64,000 nucleotides of DNA from Allopontixanthobacter sp034376665 (GTDB lineage: Bacteria; Pseudomonadota; Alphaproteobacteria; Sphingomonadales; Sphingomonadaceae), in assembly GCF_034376665.1 (NCBI RefSeq), contig NZ_JAXMJI010000096.1:1-64000 (forward strand), in the 5' to 3' direction. The position numbers and the translations under genes are program-made. A model generated the notes under the pieces. That model was not told the origin of the DNA. It made no database searches and worked only from the letters and a program-made list of their open reading frames with translations. Shown piece after piece: positions 34,372 through 42,355 of this stretch; the stretch's first letter is position 1; each line of letters begins with the position of its first letter.

Positions 34372-35066
34372 CGATTACGCCCGAAGAAATCGCCGCTTTC
34401 GCCGACGGGCAGCTCTCTGCCGAGCGTGAGAGCGAAGTGGCTGCTGCGGCGGCCCGCGATCCCGATATCGCACGTCAGGTTGAACGGCACCGTGCGCTCC
34501 GGAACAGGCTGGCGGGCCATTATGCGCCGATCATTGACCAACCCGTCCCCGACCGGCTTACTGCCATGCTCGCGCAGCCGCAGACGGCCGAAGTGGTCGA
34601 TTTCGGTGCTGCGTATGAGCAGCGCGAAGCACGGCGCCGTATCCCGCGCTGGGGCTGGATTGCCGGCCCCGCCCTGGCGGCATCCCTGGCGCTTGCGGTG
34701 ATTCTGCCGCGCTCCGGCGACGATGCCTCTCCCTATGCAAATGCGCAGCTCGCATCGGTACTCGACGCGCGCCTGGTGGCCGATCAGGCTCCTGGGGCGG
34801 ATATGCGGATTCTGCTGTCGTTCCGCAGCGATCAGGGCCGCTTCTGCCGCGCCTTCAGCGGCAGCGAGGGCGGCGGCATCGCCTGCCGCGACGATCAGGG
34901 CTGGAAACTCGAATCCCTCGGCGAAGGCAGTGAAGGTGCCGCCACGCAATACCGGATGGCCGGCGCTGGCGATGCAGAAATCCTCGCCCTTGCTCAGGAG
35001 ATGGCTGCTGGTCCGGCCCTCGATCAGCAGGGCGAACAAGCCGCGCGGGCGCGGGGCTGGCGGTAA
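34368..35066 (+). CDS. Membrane-bound anti-sigma factor
   Basis: A 232-residue protein starting at a GTG that overlaps the sigma stop. The first 60 residues are a helical anti-sigma-like domain (EIAAFADGQLSAERESEVAA) without the zinc-binding HxxxCxxC motif. One membrane helix lies at about residues 98-115 (IAGPALAASLALAVILP), and the C-terminal part should be periplasmic with two Cys residues (RFCRAF, IACRDD) that could be redox- or disulfide-active. Position and layout indicate it holds the sigma factor at the inner membrane until an envelope signal arrives. Confidence 0.85.
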   Translation: MTITPEEIAAFADGQLSAERESEVAAAAARDPDIARQVERHRALRNRLAGHYAPIIDQPVPDRLTAMLAQPQTAEVVDFGAAYEQREARRRIPRWGWIAGPALAASLALAVILPRSGDDASPYANAQLASVLDARLVADQAPGADMRILLSFRSDQGRFCRAFSGSEGGGIACRDDQGWKLESLGEGSEGAATQYRMAGAGDAEILALAQEMAAGPALDQQGEQAARARGWR

Positions 35067-35094
35067 ACTTTTCGACTGCAGACAGGCACAAGAA

Positions 35095-35121
35095 AAGGAC
35101 CGGTCGGTCTGACCGGTCCTT
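35095..35121. terminator. Bidirectional hairpin terminator
   Basis: AAGGACCGGTC (35095-35105) pairs perfectly with GACCGGTCCTT (35111-35121) around a five-base loop, an 11-bp stem. It lies between the convergent anti-sigma gene and the small secreted-protein gene and could end transcription from both sides; T-tracts are short. Confidence 0.75.
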
Positions 35122-35167
35122 CCTGCAGCCGTGGATGCGCCAGAAGCGCCGAGATAACTGTCTTCGC

Positions 35168-35512
35168 TCAATCCACGAAAAAGACCTGGCCCATTCGGTA
35201 ACCGCGCTCGGCCATTTCCTCGATATAGTCGTACCGCTCGTGCTTCAGTTCGCGAGCGTATTCTTCCCATGCATCGCGATTGTCCTCCATATCGCTCGCG
35301 CGGCGCAAATCGCTGGTAAGTTCCTTCTGCGCTTCGGTCACGTCAATGCGGTAATCGAACCACAGGCTGTTCTCGATCCCGGCGATCGGGGCGGTAAGGA
35401 TGAGTGCTTCCTCGGCGCGGGCCATCTGCTCTTCTTGCAAGATGGGCACGGCGGCCGCCCCGACGGTGGCGAGGCCCAGAGTGAAAATCGAAAGCGGAAA
35501 ATAGTTCTTCAT
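35168..35512 (-). CDS. Small secreted charged protein, predicted ECF target
   Basis: A 114-residue protein from the ATG at 35512, chosen because GGAG sits six bases upstream. It has a signal-like N-terminus (FPLSIFTLGLATVGAAAVP) and then a mostly helical, Glu/Arg-rich body (SDLRRASDMEDNRDAWEEYA, MAERGYRMGQVFFVD). No domain is recognised. It should be exported to the periplasm. A predicted ECF promoter lies 48 bases before the start, linking it to the envelope regulon. Confidence 0.75.
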   Translation of the reverse strand: MKNYFPLSIFTLGLATVGAAAVPILQEEQMARAEEALILTAPIAGIENSLWFDYRIDVTEAQKELTSDLRRASDMEDNRDAWEEYARELKHERYDYIEEMAERGYRMGQVFFVD

Positions 35513-35560
35513 GTTTTTCTCCATGGTTGTCCGGTGCCCTTGCAACCGGCTTGAATGGAG

Positions 35561-35588
35561 AACGGACGAGCCTGTTCGCATAATCCAT
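35561..35588 (-). promoter_or_regulatory. Predicted ECF sigma promoter (site B)
   Basis: On the minus strand: ATGGAT, 14 bases, CG, then TCCGTT. It has the same 28-bp length as the sites upstream of the sigma gene and the PRC-like gene, and ends 48 bases before the start of the small secreted protein at 35512. Confidence 0.65.
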
Positions 35589-35650
35589 GTTTCAGGAAAA
35601 TTTTGATCCGAAAACCGCCGACCGGGTAGCCAATTGGCGTGGAATTGCCG

Positions 35651-37003
35651 TCAATCGGCCATCGCAAGCTGTGCCCCGGCATCGAGCCCGTAGATATCGC
35701 TGCGGAAGGCAATTCCATCCGACGTCGGCATCGCCGTGATATAGGTAATGTAAACCGGCACGATCTCGGGCAATTCGATCCGTTGTTCGGCCCGCTTGCC
35801 GGGCCTGGGCAAGGCTTTGCCCAAAAGCCATCGGCCCAATCGATCCGCGTCCTCCACCCGCACGCAACCGGAACTGAGTTGCCGCTGGTCTGCCTTCAAC
35901 AACTGCCGGTCGGGCGTATCGTGAAGATAGATACCCTGGGCGTTGGGAAACTCGAATTTCACTTTGCCCATGAAATTGCTGCCGCCTGGCTTCTGCCGGA
36001 CGCGAACGGTCTGCGCACCTGCTGCAACGGCGTGCCAATTGATCTTCCGTGGGTCGAGGCGCGCAGGTTTCTCGCCGTAATCGGACAAGACTTCGTAGCC
36101 GCGGTCTTTCAGGTAACCGACACCCAGATCGACAACATTTGTCGCGATATTCTGTTGAACCAGATCGGGCGGGATATTCCAGTAAGGGTTGACTATGGCG
36201 TGACGGATGAAGCCCGCCATCATCGGAGTGGGCATTTCCGGCTTGCCGACCACGACCCGCATCGAATCCACGGCCTCACCGTTCTCATACATCCACAAGG
36301 TAGAGCCTGCCGCATCGACCAGCACGTATCGTCCGTCGCTATGGGCAGGGAGCGCCCTGATCCGTGCAAGATTTTCCCAGATCACGCGGCGTTGCTGCGC
36401 AGAATAATCGCGAGTGTCCATCGCATCGCGCAGAGGAGCGTAAAGGGGATGCATCCAGCCCATCCTGGCGACATAGTCTTCCAGCGAATCCGCCGAAGAC
36501 GCAGCCTGCAAGGCGTACGCGGGTGTTGGGACGGCAGGCCCGAGGGCCTTCGTCTCCCAGATCATGTCGGGAACGGGTAAGTTGCGCGTTGCGCGGACAT
36601 ATTGGGCGAACAGCCGCGAAGCCTCGATTTCGGCGGCAGCAATGTCTTCCGCATCGCCCTTTGCGGCCCGCTTCAGGTCGCGGCGCAGATCCTTGGTGCG
36701 CAGTTTGCGCGCAGTCTTCCGGTCAAGCCCGTCGAACTGCGCAGTGTCGAGACGGTCGAGCAAGACGCCCACTGCCGGGTTCGCCTGACCCTTCTCCTCA
36801 AGCCACAGCGGGCGGAAGTTTCGGGCTGCATAGAAAAGTCGCAGGTCGTCCGACTCCGAAGCGATCTCGCGCTCCAGGACCGAGAGTGCCTGTTTCTGTG
36901 CTGCGGCCGGTGCGGGTACGGCTATCGCTAGCAACGCACCCGCAGCCAATATGGGGATCACGAGCTTCAGGGCACCAAACAGCTTCTCCGCAATCCCTCG
37001 CAT
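35651..37003 (-). CDS. L,D-transpeptidase (YcbB-like)
   Basis: A 450-residue periplasmic enzyme with a signal segment (LVIPILAAGALLAIAVPAPAAA). The YkuD catalytic domain spans about residues 225-410 and has the His and Cys of the active site in YLHDTPDRQLL and SSGCVRVEDA. An N-terminal helical domain of about 180 residues is usual in the YcbB/LdtD class. Such enzymes make 3-3 cross-links in peptidoglycan or attach proteins to it. It begins six bases after the stop of the lipoprotein gene, so both are probably cotranscribed. Confidence 0.92.
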   Translation of the reverse strand: MRGIAEKLFGALKLVIPILAAGALLAIAVPAPAAAQKQALSVLEREIASESDDLRLFYAARNFRPLWLEEKGQANPAVGVLLDRLDTAQFDGLDRKTARKLRTKDLRRDLKRAAKGDAEDIAAAEIEASRLFAQYVRATRNLPVPDMIWETKALGPAVPTPAYALQAASSADSLEDYVARMGWMHPLYAPLRDAMDTRDYSAQQRRVIWENLARIRALPAHSDGRYVLVDAAGSTLWMYENGEAVDSMRVVVGKPEMPTPMMAGFIRHAIVNPYWNIPPDLVQQNIATNVVDLGVGYLKDRGYEVLSDYGEKPARLDPRKINWHAVAAGAQTVRVRQKPGGSNFMGKVKFEFPNAQGIYLHDTPDRQLLKADQRQLSSGCVRVEDADRLGRWLLGKALPRPGKRAEQRIELPEIVPVYITYITAMPTSDGIAFRSDIYGLDAGAQLAMAD

Positions 37004-37009
37004 TTGATG

Positions 37010-37606
37010 TCAGCCTCGCTCGCCCGAGGTGTAGTTGGCGGGCGTCGGCTGCACCACCGGAGCGCCTGAATAATACTGGCCTTCGCGCATGTAGCCATCC
37101 ACGCAGCCATCATTGTTCGAATCGGCCCAGACTGCGCCGGCGAGTCCGCCGACAGCTGCACCGATCGCAGCACCTTCAAGCACCCCGAGACCATCGACCA
37201 GCGCGCCGGTACCCACGCCCACGGCAGCGCCTGCCGCACCGGTACGTAGAGCCGTTCCGCCGACGCTGGGGCACTCCCGGGTTGAAGCTGTCTGATAGCT
37301 CGCAGGAGCAGCATCATAGTTGGCAGGAGCACCCGCATAGTACTGACCGTTCCGGACATATCCGTCGACACGGCCATCGTTGTTGTTATCGGCCCAGACG
37401 GCGCCAGCAATGCCGCCAACGGCTGCACCGATGGCAGCGCCGGTCAGAATGTCGCCGCCGGCGATCGCGGAAACACCCGCGCCTCCAGCAGCACCGATCG
37501 CCGCACCTGTTCCAGCACTGGCAAGCGTATCGTCGTTGTTGTCGTAGGAGGCGCAAGCGCCGAGCGGGAGGGCTGCGGCGGCAATTAGGACTAGAGATTT
37601 CTTCAT
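37010..37606 (-). CDS. Glycine-zipper lipoprotein with duplicated calcium-loop-like module
   Basis: A 198-residue protein from the ATG at 37606 (AAGGGAA upstream). The signal peptide ends in LPLGACA, a good lipobox, so it should be lipid-anchored. The mature part is a tandem duplication: each half has a glycine zipper (GAAIGAAVGGIAGAVWAD and GAAIGAAVGGLAGAVWAD) followed by an EF-hand-like loop (NNNDGRVDGY, SNNDGCVDGY) and a GQYYAGAP/GQYYSGAP end. Glycine zippers of this kind occur in SlyB/OmpA-associated lipoproteins. Six bases separate it from the transpeptidase gene, suggesting a shared role in the cell wall. Confidence 0.85.
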   Translation of the reverse strand: MKKSLVLIAAAALPLGACASYDNNDDTLASAGTGAAIGAAGGAGVSAIAGGDILTGAAIGAAVGGIAGAVWADNNNDGRVDGYVRNGQYYAGAPANYDAAPASYQTASTRECPSVGGTALRTGAAGAAVGVGTGALVDGLGVLEGAAIGAAVGGLAGAVWADSNNDGCVDGYMREGQYYSGAPVVQPTPANYTSGERG

Positions 37607-37809
37607 TGTAAATTCCCTTCGCATAACACGCGCGCCAGCGTGGCCGACGCGGCAAATGTCCCCCACCGTAATTTGCAAACGACGATGCGAGACTTCTGTT
37701 CCTAAGGGCAGGTGGTGGTTTGAATCCTCGCGGTCGCGCGGAGGCCGGCGCGACGTCGATGGACAGCGGGTTTCGACCAGCGATGTTTTGAAGTCCGCGT
37801 CGGACTGTC

Positions 37810-37896
37810 TGGTGCGGTCGAGAAGACTCGAACTTCCACGGCCTTTCGGCCACAACGACCTCAACGTTGCGCGTCTACCAGTTCCGCCACGACCGC
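37810..37896 (-). tRNA. tRNA-Leu (anticodon GAG)
   Basis: An 87-base class II tRNA with encoded CCA. Acceptor GCGGTCG pairs with CGACCGC; the anticodon stem CAACG/CGTTG holds the loop TTGAGGT with anticodon GAG; a long variable arm (TGGCCGAAAGGCCG) is present, as in leucine tRNAs. Confidence 0.95.
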
Positions 37897-38093
37897 ACTA
37901 AAGTCAGGATGCGCCAAGGCGATCCTGCGGGGTAGGAGGGGGCCACTAGCAAAGGGCAGATCACTCCGCAAGCAGTGCTTTTGTCGGCAAATGGTTCGCG
38001 CGGCGACCGGATGGAGCGCGGCCTTGTCCCGCTGCGGGACGGGGTTAACACTTTACTTGTGTAGATGGTAAATAATGCGGCAACATATGGCGC

Positions 38094-38336
38094 ATGGGAA
38101 TTGGCGCAGCCTTGCTGATGTTCGCGGCGGCGACCGCGCAGACCGGCCCGCAAGCGCCGCCCATGTCATCAGGGGCGAAGCCGGGGGCGGAGGTGCAGGC
38201 AGAGGTGTCGGCGCGGATCCTTGGCGGCGCAGAGGTCAGGTTCGACCCAACGAACCAGGCGCCACACATCACCAGCCTGGCGCAGCCGCAATTACGGCGG
38301 GACGGGACGGACCAGCTATGGGTCGAATTTAGCTAG
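38094..38336 (+). CDS. Small secreted protein, unknown
   Basis: An 80-residue open frame whose first 16 residues form a short signal peptide (MGIGAALLMFAAATAQ). The rest is hydrophilic with no recognised domain. It ends inside the 3' end of the convergent zinc-ribbon gene (eight-base overlap). No strong ribosome-binding site is visible. The short palindrome GTCCCGCTGCGGGAC at 38026-38040 lies upstream. The call rests mainly on the signal peptide and the lack of any other gene between tRNA-Leu and 38329. Confidence 0.55.
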   Translation: MGIGAALLMFAAATAQTGPQAPPMSSGAKPGAEVQAEVSARILGGAEVRFDPTNQAPHITSLAQPQLRRDGTDQLWVEFS

Positions 38337-39204
38337 GCTTCCACCCGATTTCGACGAATTTGGCGGATTTGGGGACGTCCGTCACCGCTTCCACCACGTT
38401 CATCTTCTCGCCCGGAGCGAGAGTGGGCTGGGGCGGAGCAAGCACCCAGCTGTAAACGATCTTCTCACGCTCGTCGCGCATCACGATCAGGATCGAGGGA
38501 ACCCGGCGGCTTTCGCGCCCGACATTGGTGATGGTGCCGACCGCGCCGAAGAATTCGCTGCCGTTGGGCAAGGTGCGGCGGTCTTGCTGGGCTGGCGGAA
38601 AATCCAGCTGCAGGTCGGGTTGGTTCGCAGCGAAAGTCGGACGGTTCAGCGGCACCCAATCGGGCGCACCCCAATAACTGAGCGCCGCGACGGTCCCGAG
38701 CGCGATAACGGCAAAAACAGCCGCCGCGGCGGTCCATATCCTCAGCGGGTTGCGGCGGGAGTGGAACGGAGGTTCATATTCGAACTGCGAATATTCCGCT
38801 TCGGGTTCCTGCAGGGAGCCGGAAACAAAGTCACTGTCAGGCGCGCTGTCTTCCTGTGGTGCTGCGGATCCGACTGGTGAGGGTATGTCGGCAAACGTCG
38901 GCGGAGTTTCGTACCGGGTCTCGTCAGTTTCGCCAGCACCGCTTTCGGCATAGTCGGCTTCCGCTGCTGTGCTCGATTCTGCGCGCTCGTAGGCGGGTTC
39001 CGGTGGGCGTGCCTCTGCTGCCTCGGGAGGCGGTGCAGGAGGCGGCGAAAGTCTCTCCACCTCGGTTTCGGAACGAGCGGGCAATTGCCCTTCCTGGAAC
39101 CAGCTATGGCGGCATTTCGCGCACCGCACCGTTCGCCCTTCGATGCCGACGGCGCTGTCGGGGACAACGTAACGCGTGGCGCAGGCAGGGCAGGAGATAA
39201 TCAT
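38329..39204 (-). CDS. Zinc-ribbon (MJ0042-type) single-span membrane protein with DUF3426-like tail
   Basis: A 291-residue protein. Residues 1-37 are a MJ0042/zinc-ribbon domain with two CXXC knuckles (CPACATRY, CAKCRHSW). A long acidic, Pro/Glu-rich linker follows to about residue 155, then one membrane helix (TAAAAVFAVIALGTVAALSYW) and a periplasmic beta-rich C-terminus of about 110 residues (FFGAVGTITNVG, VLAPPQPTLAPGEKM) like DUF3426. It is divergent from ftsE-ftsX, an arrangement I have seen in sphingomonads, but its function is unknown. Confidence 0.85.
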   Translation of the reverse strand: MIISCPACATRYVVPDSAVGIEGRTVRCAKCRHSWFQEGQLPARSETEVERLSPPPAPPPEAAEARPPEPAYERAESSTAAEADYAESGAGETDETRYETPPTFADIPSPVGSAAPQEDSAPDSDFVSGSLQEPEAEYSQFEYEPPFHSRRNPLRIWTAAAAVFAVIALGTVAALSYWGAPDWVPLNRPTFAANQPDLQLDFPPAQQDRRTLPNGSEFFGAVGTITNVGRESRRVPSILIVMRDEREKIVYSWVLAPPQPTLAPGEKMNVVEAVTDVPKSAKFVEIGWKPS

Positions 39205-39422
39205 GGTTGCCTAAGTCATTAGTCGTGCAATGGGTATGCAACAAGGCTTCAACGGCTATCGAGGGGATTAGGGTGGCTTTTTTCCACATCGGAGCATAGC
39301 TATAGGCCAATCATCATGGCAGTATCTTCCATTCACGGCACAAATAATCGATGGGGCTGCCCAACCTGCTGCGAACATCGTGGCAGGTGCAGCCGCGCAC
39401 GGGGCTCTCGCCCGGCGATTGA

Positions 39423-40190
39423 ATGCAGCCGATGAACCCGCGCACCGGTGAAACGATCACGTTCGACAATGTCGGACTGCGCTATGGCACAGACCGCGAA
39501 GTGTTGAGCGACGTGTCGTTCACCTTGTACCCGGGCAGCTTCTATTTCCTGACCGGAGCGAGCGGCGCGGGCAAGACCTCGCTGCTCAAGCTGCTCTATC
39601 TGGCGCAGCGACCATCCCGCGGGGTCATTTCGATGTTCGGCACCGATGTGATCACCCTTCCGCGGTCGCGCCTGCCCGCTTTGCGCCGCCGCCTGGGCGT
39701 GGTGTTCCAGGATTTCCGCCTGGTGCCGCATCTCTCGGCTTTCGACAATATTGCCCTGCCACTGCGGGTTTCCGGCGTGCGCGAAGCCGACCTAGCGCGG
39801 CCGGTTGCCGATATGCTCGCCTGGGTCGGCCTGGGCAGCCGTGCGGACGCCCGACCGGCGACCTTGTCGGGCGGGGAACAGCAGCGCGTCGCGATTGCCC
39901 GCGCGGTGATCGGGCGCCCGGACATGCTGGTCGCGGACGAGCCGACCGGCAACGTGGATCCGGAAATGGCGCTCAAATTGCTTCGCCTGTTCGAAGCGCT
40001 CAACCGGCTGGGCACCACGGTGGTGGTGGCGACGCATGATGTGCATCTGCTGCGGAAAGTTCCCGATTCCCTGATCATGCGGCTCGACAAGGGGCGGCTG
40101 TCCGATCCCACCGGTGCGCTGCGCTATCCGCCTCGCCGGCCTACGGGCGAGCATGATGGTTCGCTCGCGCCGGATGGGGGCACATCGTGA
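39423..40190 (+). CDS. ftsE: Cell division ATP-binding protein FtsE
   Basis: A 255-residue ABC ATPase with Walker A GASGAGKTS near residue 48, Q-loop VVFQDFRLVPHLS, signature LSGGEQQR near residue 147 and Walker B MLVADEP. The GNVDPEMA D-loop segment and the downstream ftsX fix it as FtsE, which with FtsX links the divisome to periplasmic peptidoglycan hydrolases. A second ATG three codons in (39432) is an alternative start. Its stop overlaps the GTG of ftsX. Confidence 0.95.
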   Translation: MQPMNPRTGETITFDNVGLRYGTDREVLSDVSFTLYPGSFYFLTGASGAGKTSLLKLLYLAQRPSRGVISMFGTDVITLPRSRLPALRRRLGVVFQDFRLVPHLSAFDNIALPLRVSGVREADLARPVADMLAWVGLGSRADARPATLSGGEQQRVAIARAVIGRPDMLVADEPTGNVDPEMALKLLRLFEALNRLGTTVVVATHDVHLLRKVPDSLIMRLDKGRLSDPTGALRYPPRRPTGEHDGSLAPDGGTS

Positions 40191-41131
40191 AGCGCTCGAA
40201 AGCCCGTTCGCACATTGCCAGCGCTAGCCTGTCGGGCGGGTTCTCCGTGATGCGCGGCGACCGAGCCTCGCAGCTGGTTCCGCAGGCCCGGCTGGCCGGA
40301 CCGATTCCCTGGGTGATCGCGATCATGGTCGCCCTGACGGTAATCGCAGCCGCCGGCGGCCTGGCGCTTCACAATCTTGCGGAATCCGCGCGGAGCGAAT
40401 TGGCCGGCGGGGCAACGGTACAGATCGTCGAGGCCCTGCCGCAAGAGCGTGATCGCCAGGCGGAAGCATCGCTCGCCTTGCTGGCCCGGCACCCTGCCGT
40501 CGCGTCTGCGGAGCGGGTTTCTGATGCCGAGCTGGAGGAGTTGCTGGAGCCGTGGCTGGGTGTGGGTGCAGACCGTGAGGCGGTGCCGATCCCGGCGCTG
40601 ATCGATCTGCGTCTGCGGGGACCGGCGACTGAGGCGCAACTGGATTCGATGCGCCGCCTGCTGGCCGACGAGGCCCCTGCCGCGCGGATCGACGCGCAAT
40701 CCGCTTGGTTGCGGCCGGTTTTTTCCGCGATTTCCTCGCTTCAATGGCTCGCATTTGCGCTGGTCGTTTTGCTCGGCCTGACCAGTGCCGCGGCCGTCTG
40801 GCTGGCGGCGCGCAGTGCGTTAGGTTCCAACCGCAATACGATCGAAGTGGTTCACCTGCTGGGGGGAACGGACGGCCAGATTGCGCGGATCTTCCAGCGG
40901 TCGGTCGGGTTCGACGCGGCACTTGGCGGGTCCGCCGGGCTGGCGCTGGGGCTGGCCGCGGTCTTGCTGATGGGCCGGCAGTTTGCCGGACTCGGTTCGG
41001 GAATGGTGGCCGGTGGAGGCTTGTCCCCGATCAACTGGGCATTGCTGGCGCTCGTTCCGGTTATCGGAGTGATGATTGCCATCCTTACCGCCCGCCTTAC
41101 GGTCATGGGCGCGCTGAGGCGAATGCTGTGA
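40187..41131 (+). CDS. ftsX: Cell division protein FtsX
   Basis: A 314-residue membrane protein with the four-helix FtsX topology: helix 1 at about residues 45-66, a periplasmic domain of about 115 residues, then helices at about 182-203, 235-260 and 280-302. It starts at a GTG overlapping the ftsE stop (GTGA). The NTIEVVHLLGGTDGQIARIF segment between helices 2 and 3 is the FtsE-coupling region typical of the family. The following gene begins inside its stop codon. Confidence 0.93.
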   Translation: MKRSKARSHIASASLSGGFSVMRGDRASQLVPQARLAGPIPWVIAIMVALTVIAAAGGLALHNLAESARSELAGGATVQIVEALPQERDRQAEASLALLARHPAVASAERVSDAELEELLEPWLGVGADREAVPIPALIDLRLRGPATEAQLDSMRRLLADEAPAARIDAQSAWLRPVFSAISSLQWLAFALVVLLGLTSAAAVWLAARSALGSNRNTIEVVHLLGGTDGQIARIFQRSVGFDAALGGSAGLALGLAAVLLMGRQFAGLGSGMVAGGGLSPINWALLALVPVIGVMIAILTARLTVMGALRRML

Positions 41132-41670
41132 TCCGCCGCATCCTTGCAGCGATCGTGATCGTCTGGGCGATCGGCTTCGTGTGGTTCGCGGTTGCCCTGC
41201 CGCGCCCGATAGCGGCGGGCGGGCAAGGGCCTGCGACCGATGCGATTGTGGTTCCGACTGGCGGCCGGGGCCGGATTGAGCGCGGACTGGAAGTGCTCGC
41301 CGCGGGCCATGCCGAGCAAATGCTGGTGAGCGGTGTCGACCCGGAAGTGAAGCCGGGAGAATTCGCCGCACAGTTTTCGGTGCCGATGCAGACGATGGAT
41401 TGCTGTATCACGCTGGGTTATGCGGCGGTCGATACGCGCGGGAATGCCACCGAAATCGCCGATTGGCTTGCAGAACGGAATTACACTTCCGTCCGGCTGG
41501 TGACAACGGACTGGCATATGGGCCGCGCGGCGGGCGAATTGCGCCATGTCCTGCCCGACAACGTACAGATTATCGAGGATGCTTCGCCATCAAATCCCAG
41601 TCTGAAAACGCTGCTGTTGGAATATCACAAGCTGCTGGCAAGCCGCCTCGCCTGGTTGCTGCCGCGTTGA
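41128..41670 (+). CDS. YdcF/ElyC-like DUF218 protein
   Basis: A 180-residue protein from the GTG at 41128 that overlaps the ftsX stop; the frame is open further upstream but only as a shadow of ftsX. One N-terminal membrane helix (ILAAIVIVWAIGFVWFAVAL) is followed by a DUF218 domain (ATDAIVVPTGGRGRIERGLE, MLVSGVDP, NATEIADWLAERNYTSVRLV, TTDWHMGRA). Relatives such as ElyC affect cell-wall precursor balance at the inner membrane. Translational coupling to ftsX supports an envelope role. Confidence 0.88.
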   Translation: MIRRILAAIVIVWAIGFVWFAVALPRPIAAGGQGPATDAIVVPTGGRGRIERGLEVLAAGHAEQMLVSGVDPEVKPGEFAAQFSVPMQTMDCCITLGYAAVDTRGNATEIADWLAERNYTSVRLVTTDWHMGRAAGELRHVLPDNVQIIEDASPSNPSLKTLLLEYHKLLASRLAWLLPR

Positions 41671-41674
41671 GGGC

Positions 41675-42355
41675 ATGATGATTTTCCTGCGCAATCTCCT
41701 GTTCTATCCGGTCTTCTATATCGGCAGCGTGTTTTTCGTGCTCGCCTCGGTCCTATCCATTCCGATCGGACCCAAACCGCTACGCCGGTCCGTGGCCGGA
41801 TGGTCCCGCTTCCACCGCACCTGCCTGCGCTGTCTGCTCGGGATCAAAATCAAGGTGGAAGGCACCCTGTCCACAGAACCGGTGTTCTACGCGGTCCGCC
41901 ACGAAAGCTTTTTCGAAGCGATCGACGCCCCGGCGATGTACGATACCCCGGTCACCTTCGCAAAGCACGAGTTGTCGATCATTCCCGGCTGGGGGCGCGC
42001 TGCCAAGGCGTATGGGATGATCTTTGTGGAGCGGGACCAGGGTGCGAAGGCACTGCGCAAGATGGTGTCGGCAGCGCGCGAATATTCGCAGGAAGGGCGG
42101 CCGCTGGTGATCTATCCCGAAGGCACCCGCACGCCGCATGGCGAAGCGGGGAAACTGCAGGCGGGCTTTGCCGGTTTGTACAAGCTGATCGGCCTGCCGG
42201 TGGTCCCCGTCGCGGTGAACAGTGGCCCGATGTACCACCGGTTCTGGAAACGGCCCGGAACGATAACCTACCGGATTGGCGAGACCATTCCTCCCGGCCT
42301 GCCGCGCGCCGAGATCGAGGCACGGGTTACCGCTGCGATCAACGCCCTCAATTAG
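41675..42355 (+). CDS. Lysophospholipid acyltransferase (PlsC family)
   Basis: A 226-residue membrane-associated acyltransferase. The catalytic block reads RHESFFEAID, i.e. H-x4-E where the family consensus is H-x4-D; this variant is usual in alphaproteobacterial members. The glycerol-phosphate-binding block is YPEGTRTPHG near residue 147 and the VVPVAVNSG segment follows. A hydrophobic N-terminus (FLRNLLFYPVFYIGSVFFVL) anchors it. It probably makes phosphatidic acid from 1-acyl-glycerol-3-phosphate. It starts four bases after the DUF218 gene, in the ftsE transcript direction. Confidence 0.9.
   Translation: MMIFLRNLLFYPVFYIGSVFFVLASVLSIPIGPKPLRRSVAGWSRFHRTCLRCLLGIKIKVEGTLSTEPVFYAVRHESFFEAIDAPAMYDTPVTFAKHELSIIPGWGRAAKAYGMIFVERDQGAKALRKMVSAAREYSQEGRPLVIYPEGTRTPHGEAGKLQAGFAGLYKLIGLPVVPVAVNSGPMYHRFWKRPGTITYRIGETIPPGLPRAEIEARVTAAINALN

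Noticed and set aside
38026..38040. Palindrome GTCCCGCTGCGGGAC upstream of a small secreted-protein gene
   Set aside because: It has a one-base centre and is GC-rich, so chance is likely and no regulator family is suggested.
41675..42355. H-x4-E in place of H-x4-D in the PlsC-like acyltransferase as a novelty
   Set aside because: This variant is common in alphaproteobacterial members of the family.
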